DNA of 64,000 bases, taken from assembly GCF_001049735.1 (NCBI RefSeq), contig NZ_CVPC01000013.1, forward strand, positions 1 to 64,000, read 5' to 3'. The notes under the pieces are model-generated. The model was given only the letters and a program-made list of their open reading frames with translations. It searched no databases and was not told the origin of the DNA. The translations under genes were made by a program, and so were the position numbers. This document shows positions 7,112 to 16,053 of this stretch, in pieces (positions within the stretch are counted from its first letter, which is position 1; each line of letters opens with the position of its first letter). The DNA is from Nereida ignava. GTDB lineage: Bacteria > Pseudomonadota > Alphaproteobacteria > Rhodobacterales > Rhodobacteraceae.

Positions 7112-8272
7112 CTATTTCTCCTTGCCCAAGGTGTTACCATGCTCGTCAAATTGCAATTCGCCCGGGATTTCGACCAAAGGCTCTTCGGGAGTTTCTCCCC
7201 TGTCCAGTCGGAAAATATAGGCCAAGACAGCCGCAACAGCCGTGTAGACACCATCTGTAATTTCTTGGCCAATTTCCCCTGAAAAGTAGAGGGCCCGTGC
7301 CAACAGCGGACTGCGGAAAACTGTCACATCATGCTCTTGAGCTTTACTGATGATCCGCTCCGCCATAGCCCCACCACCCATCGCAAGGATAATTGGCGCG
7401 CGTGTTTCTCCAGGCACATATTTTAATGCTACAGCAAAGTGGGTCGGGTTGGTAATAACAGCTGTTGCCCCCGCAACATCTTCTATCGCAGCAAATTGTT
7501 CAGACGCCCGCCGGCTAGCCTCCATTTGGAGACGACGAATGCGTGATTTAACTTCCGGTGATCCTTCTGTCTGCTTGTGCTCGTCCTTAATATCTTGCCG
7601 GCTCATGCGTAGTTTTTGCATGTGTGTGTGCCATGAATAGGCCAAATCAAGACCAGCAATGGCTGCCAATACAATCAATGACGCGGCAAGTGCTGCCATC
7701 ACTGCCCAAAAAATCTCGTCAAGTGCACCCAATAGACTGGCTTCTGTAAGATGCAGCAATGTGGGCAAATATATCCAAATCACGCCAACGAAAGCCACCC
7801 CTAGCAAGCAGACCTTTGCGATCGCCTTTGATAGCTCAACCAATGCATGCATCGAAAACATACGCTTCAAGCCACTCAATGGGTTGATCCTATTGCCCTT
7901 GAACATCAGTAGCTTGGACGCAAAACCGATACCGCCCCCAATTGCGCCCTGAGTTGCCAGCACAGCAATCAGCATAGGTGCACCGATGATCGCAGATACC
8001 ACAATAAAGACCCAAAGGCCGTGACCCAAACGGGTCAATATTTGTGTGTCCATTTTGTCGAGTGAGCCGAATTGAAAAAACACGCTCCAATGTCCCATCT
8101 GCGCAGGGATAAAACTCGACAACGCGTAGATCATCGCGATCCCCATCGCCATTGTTGCGAATACAAACATCTCTTTGGAGGAAAGGACTTCACCATCTTC
8201 AGCCGCTTTTTCTAAACGCCGCTGCGACGGGTCCTCGGTCTTTTCCTGACTGTCATCATCAACCTCAGCCAT
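7112..8272 (-). CDS. flhB: Flagellar export apparatus protein FlhB
   Basis: 386 residues. The N-terminal region begins with DDDSQEKTEDPSQRRLEKA, typical of FlhB. Four transmembrane helices follow, then the cytoplasmic domain with the autocleavage motif NPTH (in ITNPTHFAVALKY, near residue 275). Cleavage between Asn and Pro switches export from rod/hook to filament substrates, together with the hook-length protein FliK encoded upstream in the same operon. The start overlaps the end of fliR by eight bases. The length is normal for the family. Confidence 0.97.
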   Translation of the reverse strand: MAEVDDDSQEKTEDPSQRRLEKAAEDGEVLSSKEMFVFATMAMGIAMIYALSSFIPAQMGHWSVFFQFGSLDKMDTQILTRLGHGLWVFIVVSAIIGAPMLIAVLATQGAIGGGIGFASKLLMFKGNRINPLSGLKRMFSMHALVELSKAIAKVCLLGVAFVGVIWIYLPTLLHLTEASLLGALDEIFWAVMAALAASLIVLAAIAGLDLAYSWHTHMQKLRMSRQDIKDEHKQTEGSPEVKSRIRRLQMEASRRASEQFAAIEDVAGATAVITNPTHFAVALKYVPGETRAPIILAMGGGAMAERIISKAQEHDVTVFRSPLLARALYFSGEIGQEITDGVYTAVAAVLAYIFRLDRGETPEEPLVEIPGELQFDEHGNTLGKEK

Positions 8273-9077
8273 TGCCCATCCCTTCGGTCAATGTGTTCAA
8301 AATAGAAACGATATCTTCAAGCAAATCCGCAAAAGCCCAAGCGATTGGCGTTACAGAAAATACAAGCAACACGAACACGCTTAAAATCGTAATCGGAAAG
8401 CCAAACGAAAACAGGTTCAACTGCGGCGCGGACTTGGTGATAATCCCGATGGCGAGATTGATGATAAACAGAACCGCTACGATTGGCAGCATGATGCTTG
8501 CAGCGAAAGCAAACATTAGACCTGCGGCATCAATACCTGTTTGGATCATAATTTGATAAACCAGCGGCTCACCGATGGGCGCCAGCGTGTAGCTATTTAT
8601 CATAATCGCAAGGACCAGCATATGGCCATTCAACGCAAAGAATATCACGAGCAGGAACAGGGTTAGCATTTGGCTTAAAACTGGCGATTGGCCGCCGCCG
8701 GACGGATCAACCTGAATTGCAAATGATAAACCCGACGTGGCAGCAATCTTCTCACCGGCCAACCCAACAGATGCAAAAATAATCGTCAGCGTCAGCCCTG
8801 CACACAACCCAATTGCCAGTTCTTGCAAAAGCAGCGGAATAACCAAAAAAGACGTCAGAACAGAAATTTCGGGAAGTTCTACCTGAGCCGCTACGAACAA
8901 GCCCAAAACAACAGAGAACACAATCCTCACCTGAAGAGGAACCATACGCGATCCGAAAAAGGGGGAAGAAATCAAAAAAGCGCCCATTCTAAGGGTCACG
9001 AAAAATATCTGAAGAAACACGTCTATCAGTGATTGTAATGGGATACCTGGCAACCCTGCTATGGAAACAGAAGACAT
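8265..9077 (-). CDS. fliR: Flagellar export apparatus protein FliR
   Basis: About 270 residues with six hydrophobic segments and the FliR pattern, including FVTLRMGAFLISSPFFGSR near the N-terminus and the ELAIGLCAGLTL helix. FliR joins FliP and FliQ in the export gate. I place the start at the ATG at 9077, four bases after the fliQ stop; the in-frame start at 9122 would overlap fliQ by 41 bases. The 3' end overlaps flhB. Confidence 0.95.
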   Translation of the reverse strand: MSSVSIAGLPGIPLQSLIDVFLQIFFVTLRMGAFLISSPFFGSRMVPLQVRIVFSVVLGLFVAAQVELPEISVLTSFLVIPLLLQELAIGLCAGLTLTIIFASVGLAGEKIAATSGLSFAIQVDPSGGGQSPVLSQMLTLFLLVIFFALNGHMLVLAIMINSYTLAPIGEPLVYQIMIQTGIDAAGLMFAFAASIMLPIVAVLFIINLAIGIITKSAPQLNLFSFGFPITILSVFVLLVFSVTPIAWAFADLLEDIVSILNTLTEGMGNG

Positions 9078-9081
9078 TCGG

Positions 9082-9351
9082 CTAGCGTCCTGTAGCTGCG
9101 ATTTCTTCAAAAATGAACGCAAAATAATCGCTTAGTTCTGTCATCATGAAGCTAGACAACAAGGCGATCGTCATAAGCACCAATATGAGTTTTGGTACAA
9201 AACTCAGTGTCATTTCATTAATCGACGTGGCTGCCTGCAAAATCCCGATCAGCAAACCAATAGCCAAAGCCACGCCCAAAATCGGCCCCGAAGCAAGGAT
9301 GATCTGCCAAAAGGCGAGGCGCAGATATTCGATGTTGTTGTCAAAATCCAT
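9082..9351 (-). CDS. fliQ: Flagellar export apparatus protein FliQ
   Basis: 89 residues, two transmembrane helices, with the typical FliQ stretch GLLIGILQAATSINEMTLSF in the first loop region. It is a component of the FliP-FliQ-FliR export gate. Length and position between fliP and fliR are standard. It starts six bases after the fliP stop. Confidence 0.97.
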   Translation of the reverse strand: MDFDNNIEYLRLAFWQIILASGPILGVALAIGLLIGILQAATSINEMTLSFVPKLILVLMTIALLSSFMMTELSDYFAFIFEEIAATGR

Positions 9352-9357
9352 GGCTGA

Positions 9358-10116
9358 TCATTGACTCATAAACGTTGCAGCCAAAGAGCCAACAGTCATT
9401 GCCCACCCATCGACCAATACGAACAGCAAGAGCTTGAAAGGTAATGAGACCAACATTGGTGACAACATCATCATGCCGAGCGACATTAAGATCGATGCAA
9501 TGACCATATCAATCACCAAGAATGGCAAGAACAGCAAAAACCCAATTTGAAAGGCGGTCTTTAGTTCGGACGTAATGAAGGCGGGTAAGAGCGTTGAGAA
9601 CGGCACATCGTCATTACTCACGTACGGTTCCGCGCCCGCCATATCCGAGAAAATCAAAAGAGTGTCACTGCGAGTGTTCAGCAGCATGAAGTCTTTCATA
9701 ATCGATGCAGCCCGATCAACCGCGGCTTGTGCCGAGATCGCCTCTGACAAAAATGGCGATAACGCTGTGTCGTAAATTTCTGCCAACGTTGGCTGCATGA
9801 TGAACAAAGACAAAAACAGGGCGATCGCGATCAACACCTGGTTGGGTGGCGTTTGTTGCGTTCCCAACGCCTGCCTGAGAATAGATAAAACGATGATAAT
9901 TCTTGTGAATGATGACATGCCCAAGACCAGTGACGGCAGCAAGGTAAGAGCTGTCATAAGCGCCAAAATCTGCAGCGACAACGAATACGTCATCTCACCA
10001 TCAGGGCTCGTGCTTGAATTAAGTGCAGGCAGTCCCGACAAATCTAGTCCTTGCGCCGCCGTAGATGAGGCTGCGCTTAGCAACAAAAGGATCGAAAAAG
10101 AGAGCGCCTTAAGCAT
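9358..10116 (-). CDS. fliP: Flagellar export apparatus protein FliP
   Basis: 252 residues with a cleavable N-terminal signal peptide (LSFSILLLLSAASSTAAQG), as in other FliP proteins. The conserved core includes MSSFTRIIIVLSILRQALGT and the LPFLVIDMVIASILMSLGM helix pair. It forms the core ring of the flagellar type III export gate. The start overlaps fliO by eight bases. Confidence 0.97.
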   Translation of the reverse strand: MLKALSFSILLLLSAASSTAAQGLDLSGLPALNSSTSPDGEMTYSLSLQILALMTALTLLPSLVLGMSSFTRIIIVLSILRQALGTQQTPPNQVLIAIALFLSLFIMQPTLAEIYDTALSPFLSEAISAQAAVDRAASIMKDFMLLNTRSDTLLIFSDMAGAEPYVSNDDVPFSTLLPAFITSELKTAFQIGFLLFLPFLVIDMVIASILMSLGMMMLSPMLVSLPFKLLLFVLVDGWAMTVGSLAATFMSQ

Positions 10117-10390
10117 GTTGCGCCTCCGCTTCTGACCGGCCCGAATGCACAGGTACGACGCTCAATTGACCATGCTTGGGACATGTAATCAAAAACTCTT
10201 CATTATCCACAGACACCAAAAGGAGCCGCTCTTTTTGGCCGATAGAAATCTGTTGAACCAAACGTAGACGATCGACGCTACGCATCTGATTTTGCGGCAT
10301 ACGACCATATTTCAGAAAAATCTGAACCGCAAAAAGAACGGCCAGAAAAGCCAAAACAACAACGATTTGATAGGGCTGAATATCTGTCAT
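10109..10390 (-). CDS. fliO: Flagellar biosynthesis protein FliO
   Basis: About 93 residues, one N-terminal transmembrane helix (YQIVVVLAFLAVLFAVQIFL) and a short cytoplasmic domain with VQQISIGQKERLLLVSVDNE, the most conserved part of FliO. FliO helps FliP assemble. The ATG at 10390 follows GAGGCG; an upstream in-frame start at 10456 would add a segment without family features. Called from the topology, the motif and the place between fliN and fliP. Confidence 0.85.
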   Translation of the reverse strand: MTDIQPYQIVVVLAFLAVLFAVQIFLKYGRMPQNQMRSVDRLRLVQQISIGQKERLLLVSVDNEEFLITCPKHGQLSVVPVHSGRSEAEAQHA

Positions 10391-10534
10391 GTCGCGCCTC
10401 ATTTGGTCTACACGACATAGAGGCAATATACATGCCAAGTGGTGATTAAGCTTCAAAAGCCCTATTTAGAATAGGGTAAATTTCGCCGCTTAAGTCTGAC
10501 GCCAATAAATTGACACTTACTATTGCTAGAAGGA

Positions 10535-10852
10535 TCAAATGCTTTCGACGCGTTTCTCAGGTTCAACAATTTCACCAAACCGAATGCCGAACCGTTCACC
10601 GACCATCACAACTTCGCCCTTCGCAATCATCGTTCCGTTCACCAAAATGTCGAGCGGATCTCCAGCAAGGCGCTCAAGTTCAAGCACAGACCCCTCACTC
10701 AAGCGGAGCAAGTCTCTGATTGTGATTTCAGAGCGCCCTACCTCAACGGTCATTTGAACTTCAATGTTCTCTAGAACACGCAGGTTTTCACTGCCCGCAC
10801 GCTCAGGCTTGCTTGCATCACTATTCTCGGTGTTATCGATCTCGTCGGACAT
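10535..10852 (-). CDS. fliN: Flagellar motor switch protein FliN
   Basis: 105 residues. A short acidic N-terminus is followed by the SpoA/surface-presentation domain (about residues 28-100) with VQMTVEVGRSEITIRDLL, LSEGSVLELERLAGDPLDI and NGTMIAKGEVVMVGERFGIR, a classic FliN pattern. It is part of the C-ring with FliM and FliG; no CheY-like domain is fused. A gap of about 140 bases separates it from fliO. Confidence 0.96.
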   Translation of the reverse strand: MSDEIDNTENSDASKPERAGSENLRVLENIEVQMTVEVGRSEITIRDLLRLSEGSVLELERLAGDPLDILVNGTMIAKGEVVMVGERFGIRFGEIVEPEKRVESI

Positions 10853-10864
10853 GACCTGCCCCTC

Positions 10865-11854
10865 CTATTCACTGTCTTTCGACTTAATTCTCTCATTTAG
10901 ATGAAGCGCGGCTTGGGGCCCAACCTGCCCCAACTCGGCCTTGAAGATGTCTTTCCCTTCAACAAGAACCTTCACCCCATCAGCAATCTGGATTGGAAAA
11001 GTATCACCACTTTGCAGTCGTATGAGGTTTCTCAAAGACACCTTGGGCTTGGCCAGCTCCGCAGTTACCGTAAGTGGAATGTTTAAAATGGCACGCTCCA
11101 ATTTTTGGCGCCAAGAAAGATCATCATCGATAAACTCTGACTGCACGCGTGAACGCAGAAGTGAGGCAATGGGTTTAAGGGTTTGGAGTGGATAAATAAT
11201 GTCAAACGTGGCCGGCTCACTCCCAGGCAATTGAACCAGAAACGTACAAACAATCACCGTCTCGCTATTGTCCACAAATGACGCAAATTGCATATTCTCT
11301 TCATGCCCTTGGACAGTGAATGAAACTGCTGTCAAATCCCGCCATGCCATCTGCATCGAATTGATCAAACCTTCTGTCACAATCTCAATGACCCGCTGCT
11401 CTGTGGCTGTGAACTCACCTACAGGACGGCGTAAAGAGCGGACCGCCGTGCCTCCGTAGTATGAGTTCGTCAAAAGCGAGATAAATGCAGGTGCAACGAC
11501 AAGCAGGCTGCTCCCGCGCAACTCCTCCATCCGACTTGTGGTTAGGCTCATGAAATTCTCGGAGTCAGCAGAATACTCATCAAAAGTTTTCACCTCGGGA
11601 GGGAAAGATGAAATTCTTGGTTGAACACGCAGCATGGGCAAAAATACGCTGCGCGCAAATCGGCAAAAGCGTTCATTGATCATGCGCAAAGCGTAGTAAT
11701 CACCAAGCAGCGACAAGTCATCAGAACCGAAGCTGAAAGGCCGCACTTCGACCGACCCGTCACTGCCACCAACGACAGTCGCGTCACTATCGTCGCCCAA
11801 CCCATCGATCAGTGCATTGACCTCGTCTGAGGTAAGTTTTTTTGAAGAAGCCAT
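10865..11854 (-). CDS. fliM: Flagellar motor switch protein FliM
   Basis: 329 residues. N-terminal segment LTSDEVNALIDGL (the CheY-binding type motif), middle FliM domain (about residues 45-230) and a C-terminal SpoA domain related to FliN (about 250-320). It forms the C-ring and couples chemotaxis signalling to the direction of rotation. The gene sits between fliL and fliN as is usual. No cheY gene is in the window. Confidence 0.95.
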   Translation of the reverse strand: MASSKKLTSDEVNALIDGLGDDSDATVVGGSDGSVEVRPFSFGSDDLSLLGDYYALRMINERFCRFARSVFLPMLRVQPRISSFPPEVKTFDEYSADSENFMSLTTSRMEELRGSSLLVVAPAFISLLTNSYYGGTAVRSLRRPVGEFTATEQRVIEIVTEGLINSMQMAWRDLTAVSFTVQGHEENMQFASFVDNSETVIVCTFLVQLPGSEPATFDIIYPLQTLKPIASLLRSRVQSEFIDDDLSWRQKLERAILNIPLTVTAELAKPKVSLRNLIRLQSGDTFPIQIADGVKVLVEGKDIFKAELGQVGPQAALHLNERIKSKDSE

Positions 11855-11865
11855 TCTTATACGCT

Positions 11866-12459
11866 CTACTGTAGCATAAACGACGTAAAATGGACGTTCT
11901 CGATACCACCAAAGCCTTCAAGCAACACCAATTTAGCGTTGATAGCTTCTGTCATCCGCGCCGCAAGTAGATCACGACCGGCTTTGCCTTGAATGTCTTC
12001 TTCACTAAACTCACTCGCAACACCCAAAATTTCTGAGCGCAAAGCAAGTTGGTGCGTTTCGACGTGCTCAATGACACTTTCATCGTATTGGGTTGAAACC
12101 CCGACGCCTACTTGCAGAAACTTTCTGGAGTTGCGCAAGTTGGTTGTGAAGTTGCCATCAAACTCGAAGTACGTAGTCACGAAAGCATCGGTTTCGGGAA
12201 CTTCTTTGATGTTTGGTCGCGGCTCGCCTTCCCCCTCGGCGTCTTCTTCGGCCTCTTCATCCTCGGGCAACTGACCACTTTCTTTAAGCTTACGCTCAAT
12301 GATTTGCTCAATCTCGTCACTGGGTGTCAAAGACGAGCCCCCAAAGAGGAAAAAACCTGCACCAAGGCCGATCCCGATGAGTAGGATACCAGCAAAAACA
12401 AAGCCTAGTATCTTAACGAGGCCGCTTTTTTTCTTTGGTTCTTCTGTTTCGTCGGACAT
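11866..12459 (-). CDS. fliL: Flagellar basal body protein FliL
   Basis: 197 residues. An N-terminal transmembrane helix (about residues 15-37) precedes a Glu/Asp-rich linker (about 45-85) and the periplasmic FliL domain (TTYFEFDGNFTTNLRNSRKF and SEILGVASEFSEEDIQG). FliL forms a ring around stator units. A second FliL-like protein is encoded at 21768. Tightly packed between fliK and fliM. Confidence 0.93.
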   Translation of the reverse strand: MSDETEEPKKKSGLVKILGFVFAGILLIGIGLGAGFFLFGGSSLTPSDEIEQIIERKLKESGQLPEDEEAEEDAEGEGEPRPNIKEVPETDAFVTTYFEFDGNFTTNLRNSRKFLQVGVGVSTQYDESVIEHVETHQLALRSEILGVASEFSEEDIQGKAGRDLLAARMTEAINAKLVLLEGFGGIENVHFTSFMLQ

Positions 12460-12474
12460 CTTGTCGCTCCCAAA

Positions 12475-14199
12475 TTAGGCTAAGACATTCACAGCACCGG
12501 ACTGAGTAGCATTTGTGCGATGAGCAGTAACTTCAGGCGCTGCTCCCTGTCGCATTTTGCTCTTTCCAGGCATGTCATGTTGTTTGTGTTTAGATGATGA
12601 CTGACCTTGACCATTGCCAAGGTGTGAGCTCGCCCCCATCGACGCGCTCAGTGATGACAGCTTAAAGCCAGCAGCATCGAGCATCTGTGAAAGCCTGTTT
12701 TCCGCCCCGATTAAAACGCGAGAAGCTGCTGTTGTTTCAGTCACAATGCGGACTTGGGTTTCTTCACCCCGCACCTCCAAAGTCACATTCATGTCCCCCA
12801 GGTTTTTGGGGCGCAGTGAAATCTCATAGCGCGCAGATCCTTCGGTATGCATCTTTTGTATTTGTGCAACCAACCGCTGGCCCCACTGCGCATCACGCAA
12901 GCTTAACGCAAGGGCAGCTTTTGGCAGGACATCTTTGGCCGCAAGCTGTTGCGTCTCAGGTTGCGTGGTTGAGGCTTGCAGTAAATCGCGGCCCTTCATC
13001 TCTAGAATACTTGGACCAGAAACGTTTACACCAGTAGGCTGTTTCTGGTCACTTTCTGCCTTGATCGATCCATCTTGCGCGAAATCTCCATCAAGCGTTA
13101 GCTTAATCTTGGTCACATCGGTTTTCACATCGCCCTCTGCAGTTTTGCTTTCTGGCATCGTTTGCAGTTCTGCATCAGGTGTATTCTCACTCATAGCAAA
13201 CGGTATCTGTGTGCCTTTTGCGCCCATGCGCTGAACAACTAAGAGAGCGTCATCAGCATCCACAACGTCATTCATGACGGCTGTTTTTGTGGCATCCGCA
13301 GCTTGAGCCTCAGGAGCTTTTGCAAGATCACTAGGTGGTGAGATCGCTTTGTCTTTGGTGGCTTCTACAACCGGCTCAGCCGTGCCGAAGTTGGGTGCGA
13401 CAGGCCTAGGTCTGTTGTCATCGCCCGCCCCCTCAAAAGTTTTTGACTGGGAAAACGCAAGCGGAATGGGGTGCTCTGCCTCATCAAGTAATTGCTCACC
13501 GTCTAAGGTTGCTGGAATACCGGCTAACGCGTTTCGTCCAAAACCTCCCTCTCCGCTATCGTCATCCGTCGCTGCCCTTGCGCGCGCAATAGCCGTCTCG
13601 GCGCGCTTCAATGGATTTTGCAATGCGGCACCGCTTGGCAATGAAACAGGCTCGTCAACGACGGCCGCTGTCGCAAGTCCCGCAATCGGATCAATTTCAA
13701 CGTCGGAGCTGTGCGGTTCGGTTTGTGGTGCATCCACATGCTCGCTGGACGTGTCAAAGTCTTTATTTTCAGCCTCGCTCATTTGCGAAGCTTCTTGCGG
13801 CTCGACACTTTCAGTAACGTCTGAAAAATTTAGAGGCGTAGTCTCAATCTCTGGTGTCAGACCTGCGGAGGGGCCGTTATCGCCCTCAACAGATACTTCG
13901 CCTTCCGGCAATGTTGGAGGGTATTGAGAGACCACCAAGTTTTCCAGCTCTGCACCGCTCAACGCGTTGTCCTTGTTAACGTCACCTTCCGCGTGCGCTG
14001 ACTCCAAGTCCGTCACGGCCATATCAACCGACACCTGCGGAGCCTCATGAGCACCTTCAACCTCGTCTAGCGCCAACATCTCGTCAAAGAGGTTCGCTCC
14101 CTCACTAACAGGAGACGTCAAGCCCACCTCACCTAAAGACAGCTTGGACCCACTACCTTTTGAAGGTGTGTGTTCGATATTAGCGCCTACGCCGTTCAT
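12475..14199 (-). CDS. fliK: Flagellar hook-length control protein FliK
   Basis: 574 residues. The long N-terminal part (about 1-430) is acidic and low in order. The C-terminal Flg_hook domain (about 430-540) contains YEISLRPKNLGDMNVTLEVR and VLIGAENRLSQMLDAAGFKL, the conserved FliK region. FliK measures hook length and triggers the FlhB specificity switch. Larger than the enteric form; the giant hook protein here could be related (inference). A gap of about 60 bases separates it from fliJ. Confidence 0.9.
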   Translation of the reverse strand: MNGVGANIEHTPSKGSGSKLSLGEVGLTSPVSEGANLFDEMLALDEVEGAHEAPQVSVDMAVTDLESAHAEGDVNKDNALSGAELENLVVSQYPPTLPEGEVSVEGDNGPSAGLTPEIETTPLNFSDVTESVEPQEASQMSEAENKDFDTSSEHVDAPQTEPHSSDVEIDPIAGLATAAVVDEPVSLPSGAALQNPLKRAETAIARARAATDDDSGEGGFGRNALAGIPATLDGEQLLDEAEHPIPLAFSQSKTFEGAGDDNRPRPVAPNFGTAEPVVEATKDKAISPPSDLAKAPEAQAADATKTAVMNDVVDADDALLVVQRMGAKGTQIPFAMSENTPDAELQTMPESKTAEGDVKTDVTKIKLTLDGDFAQDGSIKAESDQKQPTGVNVSGPSILEMKGRDLLQASTTQPETQQLAAKDVLPKAALALSLRDAQWGQRLVAQIQKMHTEGSARYEISLRPKNLGDMNVTLEVRGEETQVRIVTETTAASRVLIGAENRLSQMLDAAGFKLSSLSASMGASSHLGNGQGQSSSKHKQHDMPGKSKMRQGAAPEVTAHRTNATQSGAVNVLA

Positions 14200-14260
14200 G
14201 AAAGACCCTTCAGGTTAAACTGGCTCAGATCGCATCGGAGCAATTTCAATGCCAAGTCCA

Positions 14261-14683
14261 TCACATTTTTTGCACAGGTCGGCGCAGGTTGCGCAGTCGC
14301 TCTGCTTTTTCATCAATTTCGTTTGCAAAGGCCCGGCGCTCGGACACTGCACGTTCTGCTAGTATCTTCTCTTTTTGTTTGGCCTGAGACAGCTTTGCCT
14401 GAGCAGTTTCAATTTCAACTGCCAGGAAATCCAAACGATTTACCGCAAATTCCCGTTGCTGCGCCATCTCACGTCCGTAAAATGCTTTCGAGCGAAGCGC
14501 AGATACACTCAGCGGTCCGGACTTTTTTGTACTTTCCGCAAGAAGTTCCGAAAGTTGACTATCCAGATCAGCCAAACGCGTTCTATCTTCGACCAGCCCC
14601 ATAAGAACGTCGGACTTTTGACGCATTGCGAGTTTTTCACGCTTCATCATCAATTCGTAAAGGCGGGCTTTGTGAGACATCAT
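14261..14683 (-). CDS. fliJ: FliJ-like export chaperone/ATPase stalk protein
   Basis: About 140 residues, nearly all alpha-helical coiled coil and rich in Lys, Arg, Glu and Leu, as expected for FliJ, which sits in the FliI ATPase ring. Its ATG at 14683 overlaps the fliI stop (TGATG). Low sequence conservation is normal for FliJ, so the call rests on coiled-coil character, length and position after fliI. Confidence 0.82.
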   Translation of the reverse strand: MMSHKARLYELMMKREKLAMRQKSDVLMGLVEDRTRLADLDSQLSELLAESTKKSGPLSVSALRSKAFYGREMAQQREFAVNRLDFLAVEIETAQAKLSQAKQKEKILAERAVSERRAFANEIDEKAERLRNLRRPVQKM

Positions 14684-16053
14684 CAAACATCCATCAATGC
14701 GACTAGATCGTTTGTCGCCGCATCGAATGTGGCTGGCTCGTTTGCAGCTTGTTTAATGAAGGCAGTGATTTGAGGCCAAAGTGCTATCGCAAGATCAAGC
14801 TCGGGGTCTTGTCCTGCCGCGTAGCCTCCCATCAACATCAGATCACGATTTTCCATGTAAACTGAGATCAGCCGCTTAAACTTCACCGCGGCTTTTTGAT
14901 GCTTATCTGACGTGATTTCATTCATCACACGGCTGACAGACGCGGTTAAATCCACCGCGGGATAAATACCGAGTTGGGTTTGTTTGCGCGACAGAACGAT
15001 ATGGCCATCCAAAATCGCCCGCGCTGTATCAACCACTGGATCGTTGGTGGTATCATCACCATCGGCGAGAACAGTATAAATCGATGTGATTGCCCCTTCA
15101 CCAACAGCACCGGCGCCAGAGCGCTCAATCAGGTTTGGGATCATCGACACAACGGACGGCGGATAACCTTTTGCGGTGGGTTGCTCACCCAATGCAAGGC
15201 CCACTTCACGTTTCGCGTGCGCGACACGTGTGAGCGAGTCCATGATAAGCAGTACGTCCTTACCCTGAGCACGGAAATATTCGGCAATCGCCGTAGCGCG
15301 GTTTGCACCACGAATGCGCAAAAGCGCCGCTCGGTCAGCAGGAACAGCAACGACACAAATCTTGCTGCGCGCTTCCGTCGTCATCGACTTTTCAACGAAC
15401 TCGGCCACCTCACGGCCACGCTCTCCGATCAGTCCGACAACAATCACATCGGCTGCAGCAAAACGCGTCATCATCGACAACAGAACGGATTTACCCACGC
15501 CGGACCCCGCAACGATACCAACACGCTGCCCGCGACCGATACTGAGCAACGCATTCACGGATCGCACGCCGACATCTAATGGCTGCGAAATTGGTTTGCG
15601 ATTGAGCGGGTTCGTCAACTTTCCATGAAGCGGCCAAGTTTCCTTAAGCCGAAGCGGATTACCATTATCGAGCGGATTACCCTGCGCATCAATAACACGA
15701 CCAAGAAGCGCGTCCCCGACCTCCACATCACGGCCATTCCCAAGAACAGTAACCAATGCACCAACTTCAATTTCAGCCGACTGGTCGTAAACAAACGCAA
15801 GGTTTCTTCCGTCACGAAAGCCGATAATTTCTGCTTCGACCGGTGCTTGATCGATGATATGGACATGACAAATAGAGCCAACCGTGACAGGAAAGCCGTC
15901 GCACTCGATTACTTGACCGTCAAATCTTGTGACCAATCCCGAGGCTTTTATGGCTGGCGCAGTCCCCATATCCTGAACACGTTCTCGGACCTTTGTTATT
16001 GCGTTAAGTGTCACGGGGATTGGCCTCTGTCGCATCGGGTAGTTGTGGCCCAA
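14683..16053 (-). CDS. fliI: Flagellum-specific ATPase FliI
   Basis: 456 residues in the longest form. Contains the Walker A sequence GSGVGKSVLL (near residue 180), IGERGREVAEFVE and the Walker B region DVLLIMDSLTRVAHAKREV, all standard for the F1-like ATPase of flagellar export. The start is uncertain: ATG at 16053 overlaps fliH by 50 bases, while a GTG at 16014 would give an 11-base overlap and a protein of about 443 residues. Confidence 0.97.
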   Translation of the reverse strand: MGHNYPMRQRPIPVTLNAITKVRERVQDMGTAPAIKASGLVTRFDGQVIECDGFPVTVGSICHVHIIDQAPVEAEIIGFRDGRNLAFVYDQSAEIEVGALVTVLGNGRDVEVGDALLGRVIDAQGNPLDNGNPLRLKETWPLHGKLTNPLNRKPISQPLDVGVRSVNALLSIGRGQRVGIVAGSGVGKSVLLSMMTRFAAADVIVVGLIGERGREVAEFVEKSMTTEARSKICVVAVPADRAALLRIRGANRATAIAEYFRAQGKDVLLIMDSLTRVAHAKREVGLALGEQPTAKGYPPSVVSMIPNLIERSGAGAVGEGAITSIYTVLADGDDTTNDPVVDTARAILDGHIVLSRKQTQLGIYPAVDLTASVSRVMNEITSDKHQKAAVKFKRLISVYMENRDLMLMGGYAAGQDPELDLAIALWPQITAFIKQAANEPATFDAATNDLVALMDV